Source: Prevotella corporis DSM 18810 = JCM 8529 (lineage in GTDB: Bacteria > Bacteroidota > Bacteroidia > Bacteroidales > Bacteroidaceae). From it: a stretch of 37,451 nucleotides of DNA. The position numbers and the translations under genes were made by a program. Under the pieces are notes generated by a model. It searched no databases and was not told where the DNA came from. It saw only the letters and a program-made list of their open reading frames with translations. The stretch lies in the NCBI RefSeq assembly GCF_000430525.1, contig NZ_KE387156.1, forward strand, positions 173,539 to 210,989. The letters run 5' to 3'. Positions 1 through 8,496 of the stretch are shown piece after piece (within the stretch, counting starts at the first letter, position 1; the number at the start of each line of letters is the position of its first letter).

Positions 1-2
1 CC

Positions 3-299
3 TACATTCTTAATGAAGTGCAGAAAAGCGGTTGCAACGGCTTTGATGATGATGAAATCTTCTCTATGGCTGTTCACTACTATGATGAGGACAATATAGA
101 GATTGGCAAGCCTACCAATTGCCAAGTAATGGTCAATCACATGGTAGAACTCACAGAGGAAGAAAAAGCCGAAGCAAGGCAAGAAGCCATTAAGCAATAT
201 CAGCGTGAGGAACTTGCCAAAATACAGAGCCGTAACGCACGAGTTAAAAAGACCGAGAACATAGCAACCCAAGTGCAACCATCACTATTTGATTTTTAA
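3..299 (+). CDS. PcfK-like protein, C-terminal part (cut by window start)
   Basis: The reading frame is open from the first bases of the window (Y-I-L-N-E-V-Q...) and ends at 299, so only about 98 C-terminal residues are visible and the start lies outside. The fragment has an acidic and aromatic segment (FDDDEIFSMAVHYYDEDNIE), a basic helical segment rich in E, A, R and K, and the C-terminal motif QPSLFDF. This pattern, and the position directly before a PcfJ-like gene, match PcfK-like proteins of Bacteroidales conjugative elements, whose function is not established. A GTG at 18 is in frame but is not a convincing start because the frame continues upstream. Confidence 0.75.
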   Translation, partial: YILNEVQKSGCNGFDDDEIFSMAVHYYDEDNIEIGKPTNCQVMVNHMVELTEEEKAEARQEAIKQYQREELAKIQSRNARVKKTENIATQVQPSLFDF

Positions 300-303
300 G
301 CCT

Positions 304-1577
304 ATGAAACCGAGAAACAAATTTGAGAAGGCAGTCCTTGCCGAGAGCAAGAACCTTCGCCCGATAACCAAGACACAAAATAAGTGGGCATTCCGTGAGT
401 GTATTGACCACTTCGCCTACCGCTTGCCAAAAGGTCGTACCACTTGTATGGATTGTGGGCATAGTTGGATAATGAACAAACATAGAGAAACTTGCACTTG
501 CCCTCATTGCAGGGCAAAGTTGCAGGTCAAGGAAACCTACGAGCGCAAGTTGCAGCAGAAGCAGTATTTCACCATACTTACCACTTGTGGAGAGTTTCAA
601 GTATTACGTATGTTCCTACTTATTGTGGGTATGGAGAAAGGTTACAAAGCACAAACTTCAATAATTGAGATTGGGCAATATTGGTGGAATATGCAGGGAC
701 GAAAAGCTGTGGTTGCCATACAGAGGGTATTGGGACACTATGTTGATACCTTTTCCTATTATAGTCCTATGGCGATACGAAACGATAATGAAGCCTATCA
801 GCATATTGCCTACTCACCGATATATCCGAAGTTCAAAGTTACAGACATACTTCGCAGAAATGGATTTAAGGATAATTTCTATGGCATCGTACCTACACAG
901 CTTATTCCTGCATTGCTTACAGACAGCCGTGTGGAAACATTGCTAAAGGCTGGTAGCACAGACCATTTACGTTACTTTCTCGGCAACAAGAGGACTTTTG
1001 AGGAACTATGGCAGTCCTACAAGATTGCAGTCCGTAACGGTTATGAGATAGCAGACATTTCTCTTTGGAATGATTATGTAGATACACTTAGAAGATTAGG
1101 TAAGGATATTCATAATCCAAAATATTTATGTCCAACAGACCTTAAAGCCGAACACGACCGCAGACAGGAGGAACTCAATAGACAAAGGGAAAGGGAAGAG
1201 ATAGCCCAAAAACAGCAGAAGGCAATGGAAGACGAAAAACGTTTCAAGGAGCTCAAATCCAAATTCTTCGGTATCCATTTCACCGACGGCACAATCCAAG
1301 TCCACGTATTGGAGAGCGTGCGTGAGCATTTGGAAGAGGGAGCGACCATGCACCATTGCGTATTTTCCACGAATATTATCTTAAAGAGGACTCACTAATC
1401 CTGTCGGCAACCATTGAGGGCAAGCGGATAGAAACAATAGAGGTATCACTGAAATCATTTGAGGTGGTGCAAAGTCGTGGAGTGTGCAACAAGAATACGG
1501 AGTATCACGAACAGATAGTGAACCTTGTCAATGCCAATCGAGGTCTTATAAGCCGAAGAATGAAAGCAACAGCATAA
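304..1577 (+). pseudogene. PcfJ-like protein, interrupted by a frameshift near 1365
   Basis: Frame 304-1398 encodes a PcfJ-like protein (MKPRNKFEKAVLAESKNLRP...) with a zinc-ribbon-like pair CMDCGHSW and CTCPHC near residues 50-75 and a charged helical region before EGATMHHCVF. After MHHCVF the frame runs into unrelated residues and stops at 1398. The expected continuation (EYYLKEDSLILSATIEGKRIETIEVSLKSFEVVQSRG) is read in another frame up to 1577. One small indel around 1360-1372 explains this. ATG 304 is preferred over 289 because the similarity begins at MKPRNKF. PcfJ-like proteins are common accessory genes of Bacteroidales conjugative elements and their role is unknown. A sequencing error is the main alternative to real inactivation. 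Confidence 0.75.
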
Positions 1578-1604
1578 AGTATGAACCATTAAATTATCAG
1601 AGAT

Positions 1605-1889
1605 ATGAAGACAGAGATTGAAAACATTATCTACAACTATGCGGATGAATTGAAAATCGGCGGACAAAGTGAAAGCCAAATACCGCATATTCTCATTAGG
1701 GTTATCAACGCGATAACCCTATCCGGCAACGAGGAAGAGTTAAGGACGGCAATAGGCAAAATAGCCGAAGAAACGGAACTTGACAAGTTCTTTGCATACG
1801 GTTATGGTGCACATCATTTTTGGCTCAAACACCGCAAATTATCCAATGGAGAGCCAAGGGAGTACAGATTATTAAAGGTTGAATTTTAA
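1605..1889 (+). CDS. Small conserved mobile-element protein, 94 aa, unknown function
   Basis: This is a compact acidic ORF following the PcfJ-like gene by 27 bases, starting MKTEIENIIYNYADELK and containing AYGYGAHHFWLKH near residues 65-76. It has no signal peptide, no membrane segment and no motif I can name. Its position among PcfK/PcfJ genes suggests a core accessory gene of the element. The next gene starts 4 bases after its stop, which supports one transcription unit. Function is unassigned. Confidence 0.65.
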   Translation: MKTEIENIIYNYADELKIGGQSESQIPHILIRVINAITLSGNEEELRTAIGKIAEETELDKFFAYGYGAHHFWLKHRKLSNGEPREYRLLKVEF

Positions 1890-1893
1890 GATT

Positions 1894-2124
1894 ATGAAGA
1901 AGAAAGTTTACAGAGTACGGACGCAATACATCTTCGATGGAGTGTTTGATGTGGTTGCGGAGAACAAAGAAGACGCACGGCAGAAAGTCCTGCAAAATTG
2001 TGGGTTGGTTATGGGTGGCAGCATTCACAGCACACTTCCCGATGAGGAAATCAATTGGGCTTTCTCCACACACCCCGAAGTAAAGACGGGACGGATAATC
2101 GTTCAAAAAGAGCACACAACGTAA
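1894..2124 (+). CDS. Small conserved mobile-element protein, 76 aa, unknown function
   Basis: ATG 1894 (MKKKVYRVRTQYIFDG) is chosen over the upstream in-frame ATG at 1879, which lies inside the previous gene. The basic start, the predicted beta/alpha pattern (VYRVRTQYIFDGVFDVVAENKEDARQKV) and the small size resemble single-domain proteins often seen in Bacteroidales integrative elements. It is the last gene of the leftward PcfK/PcfJ group and is followed at once by a hairpin with a pyrimidine-rich tail. No function can be assigned. Confidence 0.6.
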   Translation: MKKKVYRVRTQYIFDGVFDVVAENKEDARQKVLQNCGLVMGGSIHSTLPDEEINWAFSTHPEVKTGRIIVQKEHTT

Positions 2125-2160
2125 AGCGGTCGACAGATTTGCCGACCGCTCCTTTCTTTC
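2125..2160 (+). terminator. Likely intrinsic terminator after the PcfJ-group genes
   Basis: The arms AGCGGTCG (2125-2132) and CGACCGCT (2143-2150) are perfectly complementary, with a 10-base loop, followed by CCTTTCTTTC. It begins one base after the stop codon of the 76-residue gene, where an operon end is expected. Confidence 0.6.
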
Positions 2161-2215
2161 GTGAGCTTCGGGCGGACAAAGAAAGGAGCAAAGAAACCCC
2201 AACAAAAAATACCTC

Positions 2216-2254
2216 GTTACTTTTGGCAGCGAGTTGAGACGGCTCAAAAGTAAC
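2216..2254. repeat. 10-bp inverted repeat with 19-base loop
   Basis: GTTACTTTTG (2216-2225) and CAAAAGTAAC (2245-2254) are exact reverse complements, followed by AAAAAGCC. It sits between the plus-strand PcfJ group and the minus-strand abortive-infection-like gene, so it may terminate transcripts from both sides. It could also mark an old element edge. Confidence 0.5.
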
Positions 2255-2268
2255 AAAAAGCCAAATAA

Positions 2269-3516
2269 CTAATATCCTGTCTTATATGTTATATCTAATT
2301 TGTTATGAATTATGGAAGCAACGACTAAAACCTCTATCATGGCTGATAATTGTGTATCCTCTGTCATTCTTGGAGTATGAGCTTTTGGATTACGATACAT
2401 ACTAAAAAAAACTTTTATAAAATTGCTAAACCCTTTATGTTCACTTTCCTCTGAAGGAGTTCTCAATGTATTAAAAGCCATAATTTTCTGTTGTTCGGGG
2501 AGCATTGTTTTTTCTTTTATTAAATCCATAAGGGATTTGAGCCTATTAACAGGACCTATACTTGATAAAATTCTTACGATATCTACATTTTTGTCAATTA
2601 ATCTAAACAATCCTCTTATTCCTGTTTGGGTTAAATTTAAAAGCATCTTTTCATTATATTCTTGGGCATCTTTAGAAACTCCATAACAATTTCCTAAATA
2701 AGATAATAAAACTGCTTTTAAATAGGTGTTTAAGGATGCAATTGGAATTTCATATCCTAAGGCATCAAGTTCTTTGGCAAAATTTGGTTCATTATAAAAA
2801 TTGTTCCATTCATAATGAGCATCTATGAGAAACTGAGCGTATTTCTTAAAAATAACTTCTTTATAAGATTCTGGTATATAAGAAACACCATTAACTAGTT
2901 TTAAAAAGCTTAGTGCTTCATTAGCTCCATCTTTCCCTTTAACTTCTCGCAGAGATGCAAACTTAACAGCTATACTACTTTTTACATCTTCAGAAACAAT
3001 ATTCCATAATGATGGAGCAATCAATTTTACATTGTATTTTAGATTTGCATTACAATCAGGTTTGATATAATTTGAAAACAAATTATGTAAAATAGGACCA
3101 TGAATTTTTGACGACTGATTTTCTATAATAGCACATATCTCCTCACCTTTCTCAAGTTTTTCTGATGACAAATTTTCTATGAGGTCTTTAATTTGCAATC
3201 CTGGAGCTGGTAGATCGTATGTAAGAACATACTTTATGCAATTCTTGATAAAATTAAATGTCTCTATCTTATCTAATGCACCCATAGGAAAATGAGCTGT
3301 TGAGAAATTATTCCGTATTTCTCGACACTGTTCAAGATAGAAATGGGCCTCATGTGGAATGATGCCGAGAGAAAAAGTACCAGAGATAATTTGATAATCT
3401 TTTACTTCTCTTAAGTCTTCAATTGTTTTTAATTTTTTACCCTCCCAATTAATCGCACTGGAGAAATATTCAATACCATAGGAAATAATTTTACGGTACA
3501 AATCATAAATTGCCAA
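2269..3516 (-). CDS. TIGR02391-type, abortive-infection-like protein, probably 5'-truncated
   Basis: Reads as a 415-residue protein. The C-terminal region FFSMYRNPKAHTPRM...MIEVLVVASIIHNKLD fits the signature of TIGR02391 (Ymh-like) proteins, in which a conserved NP-x-AH motif precedes two helices; such domains occur in predicted abortive-infection and phage-defence genes. The N-terminal 250 residues are helical and not recognised. There is no ATG start: the listed start is a TTG at 3516, and the frame stays open upstream with plausible coding sequence (NDAAINYIWNLAIYDL) to about 3550, where the copper-cassette flank begins. I infer that the true 5' end was removed or replaced at that junction. 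The gene is much richer in A+T than the tra genes. The defence role is inferred only from family. Confidence 0.6.
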   Translation of the reverse strand: MAIYDLYRKIISYGIEYFSSAINWEGKKLKTIEDLREVKDYQIISGTFSLGIIPHEAHFYLEQCREIRNNFSTAHFPMGALDKIETFNFIKNCIKYVLTYDLPAPGLQIKDLIENLSSEKLEKGEEICAIIENQSSKIHGPILHNLFSNYIKPDCNANLKYNVKLIAPSLWNIVSEDVKSSIAVKFASLREVKGKDGANEALSFLKLVNGVSYIPESYKEVIFKKYAQFLIDAHYEWNNFYNEPNFAKELDALGYEIPIASLNTYLKAVLLSYLGNCYGVSKDAQEYNEKMLLNLTQTGIRGLFRLIDKNVDIVRILSSIGPVNRLKSLMDLIKEKTMLPEQQKIMAFNTLRTPSEESEHKGFSNFIKVFFSMYRNPKAHTPRMTEDTQLSAMIEVLVVASIIHNKLDITYKTGY

Positions 3517-3776
3517 ATTCCAAATATAATTTATTGCGGCATCATTTAAGCCGAAAGGGACGCCACAGATCGTTTCTGTGCAAAGTCGGATTTTGCCAAA
3601 CGAGAGAATATATGTACCTTTGTATATGAGTTGGCACCTAACCCGTTTCGGGTGTGTACACTCTCAGGTCTTAATCCAATGACCGGTATACAGTCCCAGT
3701 AATATTCAATCAACTGTGTACTTTTTTCAGGAATCGCATAGACAATGCAAATGTCATTTACATCATTATTAAGTAT

Positions 3777-3784
3777 AAGGAGGA
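3777..3784 (+). promoter_or_regulatory. Strong Shine-Dalgarno site of copB
   Basis: AAGGAGGA lies 7 bases before ATG 3792. Strong SD sites are usual in Firmicutes and weak or absent for most Bacteroidales genes, including nearly all others in this window. It fixes the copB start and supports a foreign origin. Confidence 0.8.
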
Positions 3785-3791
3785 ATTTAAA

Positions 3792-5918
3792 ATGAACAAT
3801 TACAACAAACATTTATCCCACAGTCACCATAATCATGGCGACATGGATCATTCAAAACATGAGCACGTAAGCACGGAAGAACATGGAGACTATAAGGATC
3901 AACATCAAGAACATCATGCTGGGCATGATCACAGCGGGCACAGTGGGCATGATCACAGCGGGCACGGTGGGCATGAGCATCATCATCACGGTAACTTTAA
4001 GGAACTTTTCTTAAAGTCATTGCCAATAGGAATCATTATTATGCTCTTATCCCCTATGGCTGGGTTTGAACTACCATTCCAGTTTGCTTTTCCATATTCT
4101 GATATTGTAGTAGCTATTTTATCTACTATATTAATTATTTATGGTGGACGTCCATTCTATCAAGGGGCAGTTGACGAATTTAAACAAAAAGAACCTGGAA
4201 TGATGGCTCTCGTTTCTTTAGGTTTAAGTGTTTCATATTTATATAGTATTTATACTGTAATAGCAAGCTACGTAACAGGTGTACAAATTATGGATTTTTT
4301 CTTTGAATTTGCTTCATTACTATTAATCATGTTATTAGGTCACTGGATTGAGATGAAAGCTATTGGAGAAGCAGGAGATGCACAAGAAGAACTGGCTAAG
4401 CTAGTACCAAAAGATGCTCATGTAGTATTAGATGACGATTCAATAGAAACACGACCAGTTGCTGACTTAAAGGTAGGTGATTTAATTCGAGTTCAAGCTG
4501 GAGAAAATGTGCCAGCAGATGGAACTATCGAGCGTGGCGAATCACGTTTAAATGAAGCTCTTCTAACTGGAGAATCAAAAGCAGTTAAAAAAGGTCCTGG
4601 CGATGAAGTAATCGGAGGCTCAACAAATGGAGAAGGGGTTCTTTATATTAAAGTGAATGAGACAGGTGATCAATCCTTTATATCTCAAGTTCAGAATTTA
4701 ATCAGCCAAGCTCAAAGTCAGCCTTCCAGAGTAGAAAATATTGCTCAAAAGGTTGCAGGATGGCTCTTCTATATTGCTGTTATTGTCGCGCTAATTGCTT
4801 TTGTAACATGGATGGTTATAGAAGATGTGCCAACGGCAGTTATATTTACAACTACTACATTAGTTATTGCTTGTCCTTACGCTTTGGGTCTAGCTATTCC
4901 ATTGGTCACCGCTCGTAGCACAAGCTTAGGGGCAAGTCGTGGCTTACTAGTAAAAGACCGCCAAGCCTTAGAAATAGCTCAAGATGCAGATGTGATGATT
5001 TTAGATAAAACGGGTACTTTAACAACTGGTGAGTTTAAAGTATTAGACGTTGAACTTTTTAATAACAAATATAATAAAGAGGAAATCATTGCCTTACTGG
5101 CAGGTATTGAAGGAGGATCTAGCCACCCGATTGCTCAATCAATTATAAGCTTCGCTAAGCAGCAAGGTATAAGTCCAGTATCTTTTGATTCAATTGATGT
5201 GATTTCCGGTGCTGGCGTAGAAGGCAAAGCCAAGGGCCATAGTTACCAATTAATCAGCCAAAAAGCCTACGGACGTAATCTGGATATGGATATTCCAAAA
5301 GGAGCAACTCTCAGTGTCTTAGTAGAAAACGATGATGCTATTGGTGCTGTAGCTTTAGGGGATGAATTAAAACCAACGAGCAAAGAGTTAATTAAAGTTC
5401 TTAAAAAGAACAATATTCAACCAATTATGGCAACAGGTGATAATGAAAAAGCAGCTCAAGGAGCGGCAGAAGATTTAGAGATTGAATATAGATCAAATCA
5501 ATCTCCACAAGACAAATATGAGTTAGTAAAAACACTTAAAGAAGAAGGAAAGAAAGTTATCATGGTAGGTGACGGTGTCAATGATGCTCCTTCTCTTGCC
5601 TTGGCAGATGTTGGTATAGCTGTAGGCGCTGGAACCCAAGTGGCGTTGGATTCAGCTGATGTCATCTTGACTCAATCTGATCCAGGAGATATTGAATCAT
5701 TTATTGAATTAGCACACAAGACAACTCGTAAAATGAAACAAAATCTCTTTTGGGGAGCTGGTTATAACATTATAGCTATCCCTCTAGCTGCAGGAATTTT
5801 GGCTCCTATTGGTATCACATTAAGCCCTGCATTAGGAGCAATTCTAATGTCTGTGTCAACAGTCATCGTCGCCATTAATGCTATTTTATTAAGTTTAGAT
5901 CCAAAAAATAACGGTTAA
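3792..5918 (+). CDS. copB: CopB-type copper/silver-translocating P1B-type ATPase with CPY motif
   Basis: A 708-residue P-type ATPase that should export copper or silver ions across the inner membrane using ATP. Residues 1-68 are extremely His-rich (HDHSGH repeats, HEHHHH), the cytosolic metal-binding tail of CopB rather than the CxxC domains of CopA. Then come membrane helices, the actuator loop with LTGES (258-262), the metal-site helix with CPY (361-363), the phosphorylation motif DKTGT (405-409), an HP motif (SSHPIAQ), GDGVNDAPSLA, and two C-terminal helices. CopB enzymes normally carry CPH; here the third residue is Tyr (codon TAC at 4878-4880), one base from His CAC. Codon use (AT-rich third positions) and the strong SD site look Firmicute-like. 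A 19-bp hairpin follows the gene and a convergent cysteine-rich metallochaperone gene lies beyond it. Confidence 0.93.
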   Translation: MNNYNKHLSHSHHNHGDMDHSKHEHVSTEEHGDYKDQHQEHHAGHDHSGHSGHDHSGHGGHEHHHHGNFKELFLKSLPIGIIIMLLSPMAGFELPFQFAFPYSDIVVAILSTILIIYGGRPFYQGAVDEFKQKEPGMMALVSLGLSVSYLYSIYTVIASYVTGVQIMDFFFEFASLLLIMLLGHWIEMKAIGEAGDAQEELAKLVPKDAHVVLDDDSIETRPVADLKVGDLIRVQAGENVPADGTIERGESRLNEALLTGESKAVKKGPGDEVIGGSTNGEGVLYIKVNETGDQSFISQVQNLISQAQSQPSRVENIAQKVAGWLFYIAVIVALIAFVTWMVIEDVPTAVIFTTTTLVIACPYALGLAIPLVTARSTSLGASRGLLVKDRQALEIAQDADVMILDKTGTLTTGEFKVLDVELFNNKYNKEEIIALLAGIEGGSSHPIAQSIISFAKQQGISPVSFDSIDVISGAGVEGKAKGHSYQLISQKAYGRNLDMDIPKGATLSVLVENDDAIGAVALGDELKPTSKELIKVLKKNNIQPIMATGDNEKAAQGAAEDLEIEYRSNQSPQDKYELVKTLKEEGKKVIMVGDGVNDAPSLALADVGIAVGAGTQVALDSADVILTQSDPGDIESFIELAHKTTRKMKQNLFWGAGYNIIAIPLAAGILAPIGITLSPALGAILMSVSTVIVAINAILLSLDPKNNG

Positions 5919-6002
5919 CAGATCGAATGATTGAAACTCCTTAAAGTATCAATATACAATAGTTTTACAGGAGAAAAAGAGATGTAAGTACTGGCTCTTT
6001 GT

Positions 6003-6050
6003 AAAATCGTGTTGGTAGAAATAGACGATTTTTCTACCAACACGATTTTT
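6003..6050 (+). terminator. Terminator-like 19-bp perfect hairpin after copB
   Basis: AAAATCGTGTTGGTAGAAA (6003-6021) is repeated as its exact reverse complement at 6031-6049, with a 9-base loop, and ends in TTTTT. It lies about 85 bases after copB. Preceding bases CTGGCTCTTTGT resemble, from memory, the ends of some Firmicutes ISL3-family elements, so it could instead be an IS scar; the matching far end does not extend that far. Confidence 0.65.
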
Positions 6051-6169
6051 AATTTATTATAAAACTGATTTCTTTTAAAATCCTATAAGCCATTGATTTT
6101 ATAAGTTTTATAGCTTGTTATTCTATTTTCTTGACATCAATACTACAGTCTCAACCCCTATGGTTATGG

Positions 6170-6234
6170 GGAACATATCCACGCTCGTAGATGGAAACAT
6201 ATCAAAGATTGGCTCTCGTTTGTAGGAACATATC
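6170..6234. repeat. Three direct copies of AACATATC
   Basis: GGAACATATC at 6170-6179, GAAACATATC at 6194-6203 and GGAACATATC at 6225-6234 share the 8-base core, with start spacings of 24 and 31 bases. They lie between the convergent copB and CopZ-like genes. Binding sites for a regulator or remnants of an element end are both possible; nothing proves either. Confidence 0.4.
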
Positions 6235-6242
6235 GACTGTAA

Positions 6243-6722
<480 letters not shown>

Positions 6723-6730
6723 ATTCTTAG

Positions 6731-6735
6731 CCTCC
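6731..6735 (-). promoter_or_regulatory. Shine-Dalgarno site of the CopZ-like gene
   Basis: On the minus strand GGAGG precedes ATG 6722 by 8 bases. It decides the start codon and, with the copB SD site, supports a Firmicutes source for the cassette. Confidence 0.7.
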
Positions 6736-6806
6736 ATATTTTCATTATAATTTCTTTTTTAAACTAGGTAAAACCAATTTTGTAGAGTCCAACAGCAAAT
6801 GCAAAT

Positions 6807-7772
6807 TTATGGAAAGTTTTCGAAGAATTTGTATTTAGGGGTATCAAAATTTAATTTTTCTCTTGGTCTTCTGTTTATTTTCTTTTGTATTTCCATTATT
6901 TTTCGGTCAGAGAAATCGTTGAAGTTTGCCTTTTTTGGTATGTACCTTCTAATGAGTTTATTTGCGTTCTCTACAGCACCTTTCTGCCAGGAGGAGTAAG
7001 AATCGGTGAAGTAAACCACCACCGGATTTCTTCCATTCATGCTGAGCCGCCTTGTTATTTCCTCGTGTGCGGCAAACTCACATCCATTGTCAGTGGTAAT
7101 GGTAAGCAGTGATTCCCTATATGGAAAGAGCAATTTTGCCACGGTCTTTGCCGTTGGTAACGCCTTCCGTCCCTGCGGCAGTCTTTCTATGAGAATGTAG
7201 TTAGTCGAGCGTTCCGTTAAGGTAACTATGGCATGACCGTACGAGTCGACGATAGTGTCCAGTTCCCAGTCTCCGAAGCGCGTGCCGTCAGCCTGCATTG
7301 GTCTCTGGTGTATGCTTATACGGTTAGGGATATTGGTAGCCTTCGTAGGACGCAACGCCTTGCTCCTCTTTGTGTATTTGAGCCTATGTGGCATATGTGA
7401 AGCAAGTTTTCCGGTGGTGTCTGCATGGACGTGGTTGTAGATGGTCTGCTTCACGATGTGAATACCCTCACGTCTGAGCACGCCTGCAATTTGGCTGGGA
7501 GACCAGTCCTCATCCTCTATCATGCGGTCAACACGCCACCATAAGTCCTCAGGCTTGCGGTGATTGCCTTTAAAGCCGTGCTTGCGGGCTTCGCACTTGG
7601 ATTGTGCATACTTCCACACATGCGTGCCGTCTGGCTTGGAGTTTCGCCTGATTTCACGGATGACCGTTGAGCAGGACACTTCGATTTCCCTTGCTATACG
7701 GGATTTGCTCCATTTCCTTTGAAGTCCAAGATAGATTTCGTATCTTTGTGCTTCGATTAGTTGATTTGACAT
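6807..7772 (-). CDS. IS30-family transposase
   Basis: A 321-residue protein. The N-terminal helix-turn-helix (LGLQRKWSKSRIAREIEVSCSTVIREIRRN) binds the element ends; a second DNA-binding segment follows (EDEDWSPSQIAGVLRREG). The catalytic DDE core includes GDWELDTIVD, TLTTDNGCEFAAHEEI and VVYFTDSYSSWQKGAVENANKLIRRYIPK, the last carrying the conserved Glu. The length is close to that of IS4351 transposase from Bacteroides, which belongs to IS30. The gene appears intact. It separates the copper cassette from the tra operon, so it may have taken part in bringing them together. Confidence 0.92.
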   Translation of the reverse strand: MSNQLIEAQRYEIYLGLQRKWSKSRIAREIEVSCSTVIREIRRNSKPDGTHVWKYAQSKCEARKHGFKGNHRKPEDLWWRVDRMIEDEDWSPSQIAGVLRREGIHIVKQTIYNHVHADTTGKLASHMPHRLKYTKRSKALRPTKATNIPNRISIHQRPMQADGTRFGDWELDTIVDSYGHAIVTLTERSTNYILIERLPQGRKALPTAKTVAKLLFPYRESLLTITTDNGCEFAAHEEITRRLSMNGRNPVVVYFTDSYSSWQKGAVENANKLIRRYIPKKANFNDFSDRKIMEIQKKINRRPREKLNFDTPKYKFFENFP

Positions 7773-7797
7773 AGCAATACAAAATTAATTAATCTTA

Positions 7798-7822
7798 GGG
7801 AGATTTCGGTCTCCCTTTTTTT
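7798..7822 (+). terminator. Terminator inside the IS, upstream of the transposase
   Basis: GGGAGA (7798-7803) and TCTCCC (7810-7815) form a stem with loop TTTCGG, followed by eight T residues on the plus strand. It would stop plus-strand transcription running outward through the right end of the element. Confidence 0.65.
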
Positions 7823-7847
7823 ATTTGTATTGCTGATTGTTTCTTTA

Positions 7848-7911
7848 CCTCGCCGAGAGATGCAGACAACCTCTCGCTACGCTTCGAGAACGTCTGCATC
7901 TCTCGGCGAGG
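7848..7911. repeat. Perfect 20-bp inverted repeat next to the IS30 right end
   Basis: CCTCGCCGAGAGATGCAGAC (7848-7867) and its exact reverse complement (7892-7911) enclose a 24-base loop that itself has complementary TCTCG and CGAGA. It lies downstream of the tra-operon lysozyme gene and touches the end of the IS. No T tract follows on the minus strand, so it is not a standard terminator of the tra operon. Confidence 0.7.
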
Positions 7912-7914
7912 GGT

Positions 7915-7953
7915 ACTCTTTTATTGCACTTCGATTTTGAATCTGCACAAGAG
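7915..7953. repeat. Copy 1 of a dispersed IS-end-like motif
   Basis: ACTCTTTTATTGCACTTC is identical at 7915-7932 and 25636-25653, and the following bases (GATTTTGAATCTGCACAAGAG against ATTTTGGAACTTGCAACAGAG) are related. The shared block is about 40 bases long and noncoding at both places. It looks like the end of an insertion sequence, but no transposase for it is present. Confidence 0.5.
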
Positions 7954-7968
7954 TCATTCTGTGTAAAA

Positions 7969-8478
7969 TCATGGAATATAAAACAGCGCAAACTCCACCT
8001 GTCTGCGTTTAACTAACCCATTCAAGGCTTTTCCCTTATATTGGCAGAACGAAACATACTCCCGATAGATATTTCTATCTCCTGCTTCTATCTTTCGTAG
8101 CAGCCTACTCTTGGGGTGCTTGCCATAACCAAGCAATCGTCCTACACCCACATTATAGGCAAGCAAGGTCAGCAGCAGGGCATCCTTACCATAGCCTTTG
8201 AAGTGTTCAAAGCATTTCCAAAGGTCGGCACGGAGCAGTGAGTCAGCCTGCCGTTCCGTCATATCCGCAGTGAAACGTTCTCCTGGTTGCAGCTGATGAC
8301 CATATCCAACATACGGAAAATCCTTCGGCTTATTATGAAGTCCCTCAAAGTATTTAACAACAACTACCGCACGCTCAAAAGGTGGCAAGTCTGCCAGCCG
8401 TACTCTGCGTTGGGCAAGAATCGGATGGCAGAACAAGCACACCATACAGAATAAAGCAAAGCGTTTAACCGTTCGCAT
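7969..8478 (-). CDS. Secreted lysozyme of the conjugative element (GH24-like)
   Basis: A 169-residue protein with an N-terminal signal peptide (MRTVKRFALFCMVCLFCHPILAQ). KYFEGLHNKP holds a likely catalytic Glu near residue 45, followed by YVGYGHQLQPGERF and later LLTLLAYNVGVGRLLGYG and VKRRQVEFALF, the ordered motifs of phage-type GH24 lysozymes. In Bacteroidales ICEs such a gene closes the tra operon and is thought to open peptidoglycan locally for the transfer channel. It follows the DUF3872 gene after 18 bases. It looks intact although the upstream operon is broken. Confidence 0.85.
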   Translation of the reverse strand: MRTVKRFALFCMVCLFCHPILAQRRVRLADLPPFERAVVVVKYFEGLHNKPKDFPYVGYGHQLQPGERFTADMTERQADSLLRADLWKCFEHFKGYGKDALLLTLLAYNVGVGRLLGYGKHPKSRLLRKIEAGDRNIYREYVSFCQYKGKALNGLVKRRQVEFALFYIP

Positions 8479-8496
8479 CGTTCAAGGCTTTGGTAG

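Larger units (their letters stand above)
6781..7848 (-). mobile_element. IS30-family insertion sequence (IS4351-like)
   Basis: One transposase gene is flanked by imperfect terminal inverted repeats. The left end reads TGTAGAGTCCAACAGCAAAT from 6781; the reverse complement of the right end reads GTAAAGAAACAATCAGCAAT with matching blocks (AGCA, CAAAT). The total of about 1.07 kb fits the IS30 family. The right end abuts a perfect 20-bp hairpin starting at 7848. Exact termini and target duplication could not be fixed by eye. Confidence 0.75.

Noticed and set aside
1110..1370. Two minus-strand ORFs of 76 and 86 codons
   Set aside because: Both are antisense to the PcfJ-like gene, with compositions expected from reading its charged helices backwards.
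3546..3791. CopY-type operator (TACAnnTGTA) before copB
   Set aside because: No such site was found; only partial matches such as TGTACCTTTGTA near 3610. The regulation of copB remains unknown.
6003..6049. ISL3-family IS terminal repeat
   Set aside because: The adjacent GGCTCTTTGT resembles such ends, but the other arm does not extend to it and no transposase is present, so a terminator is the simpler reading.
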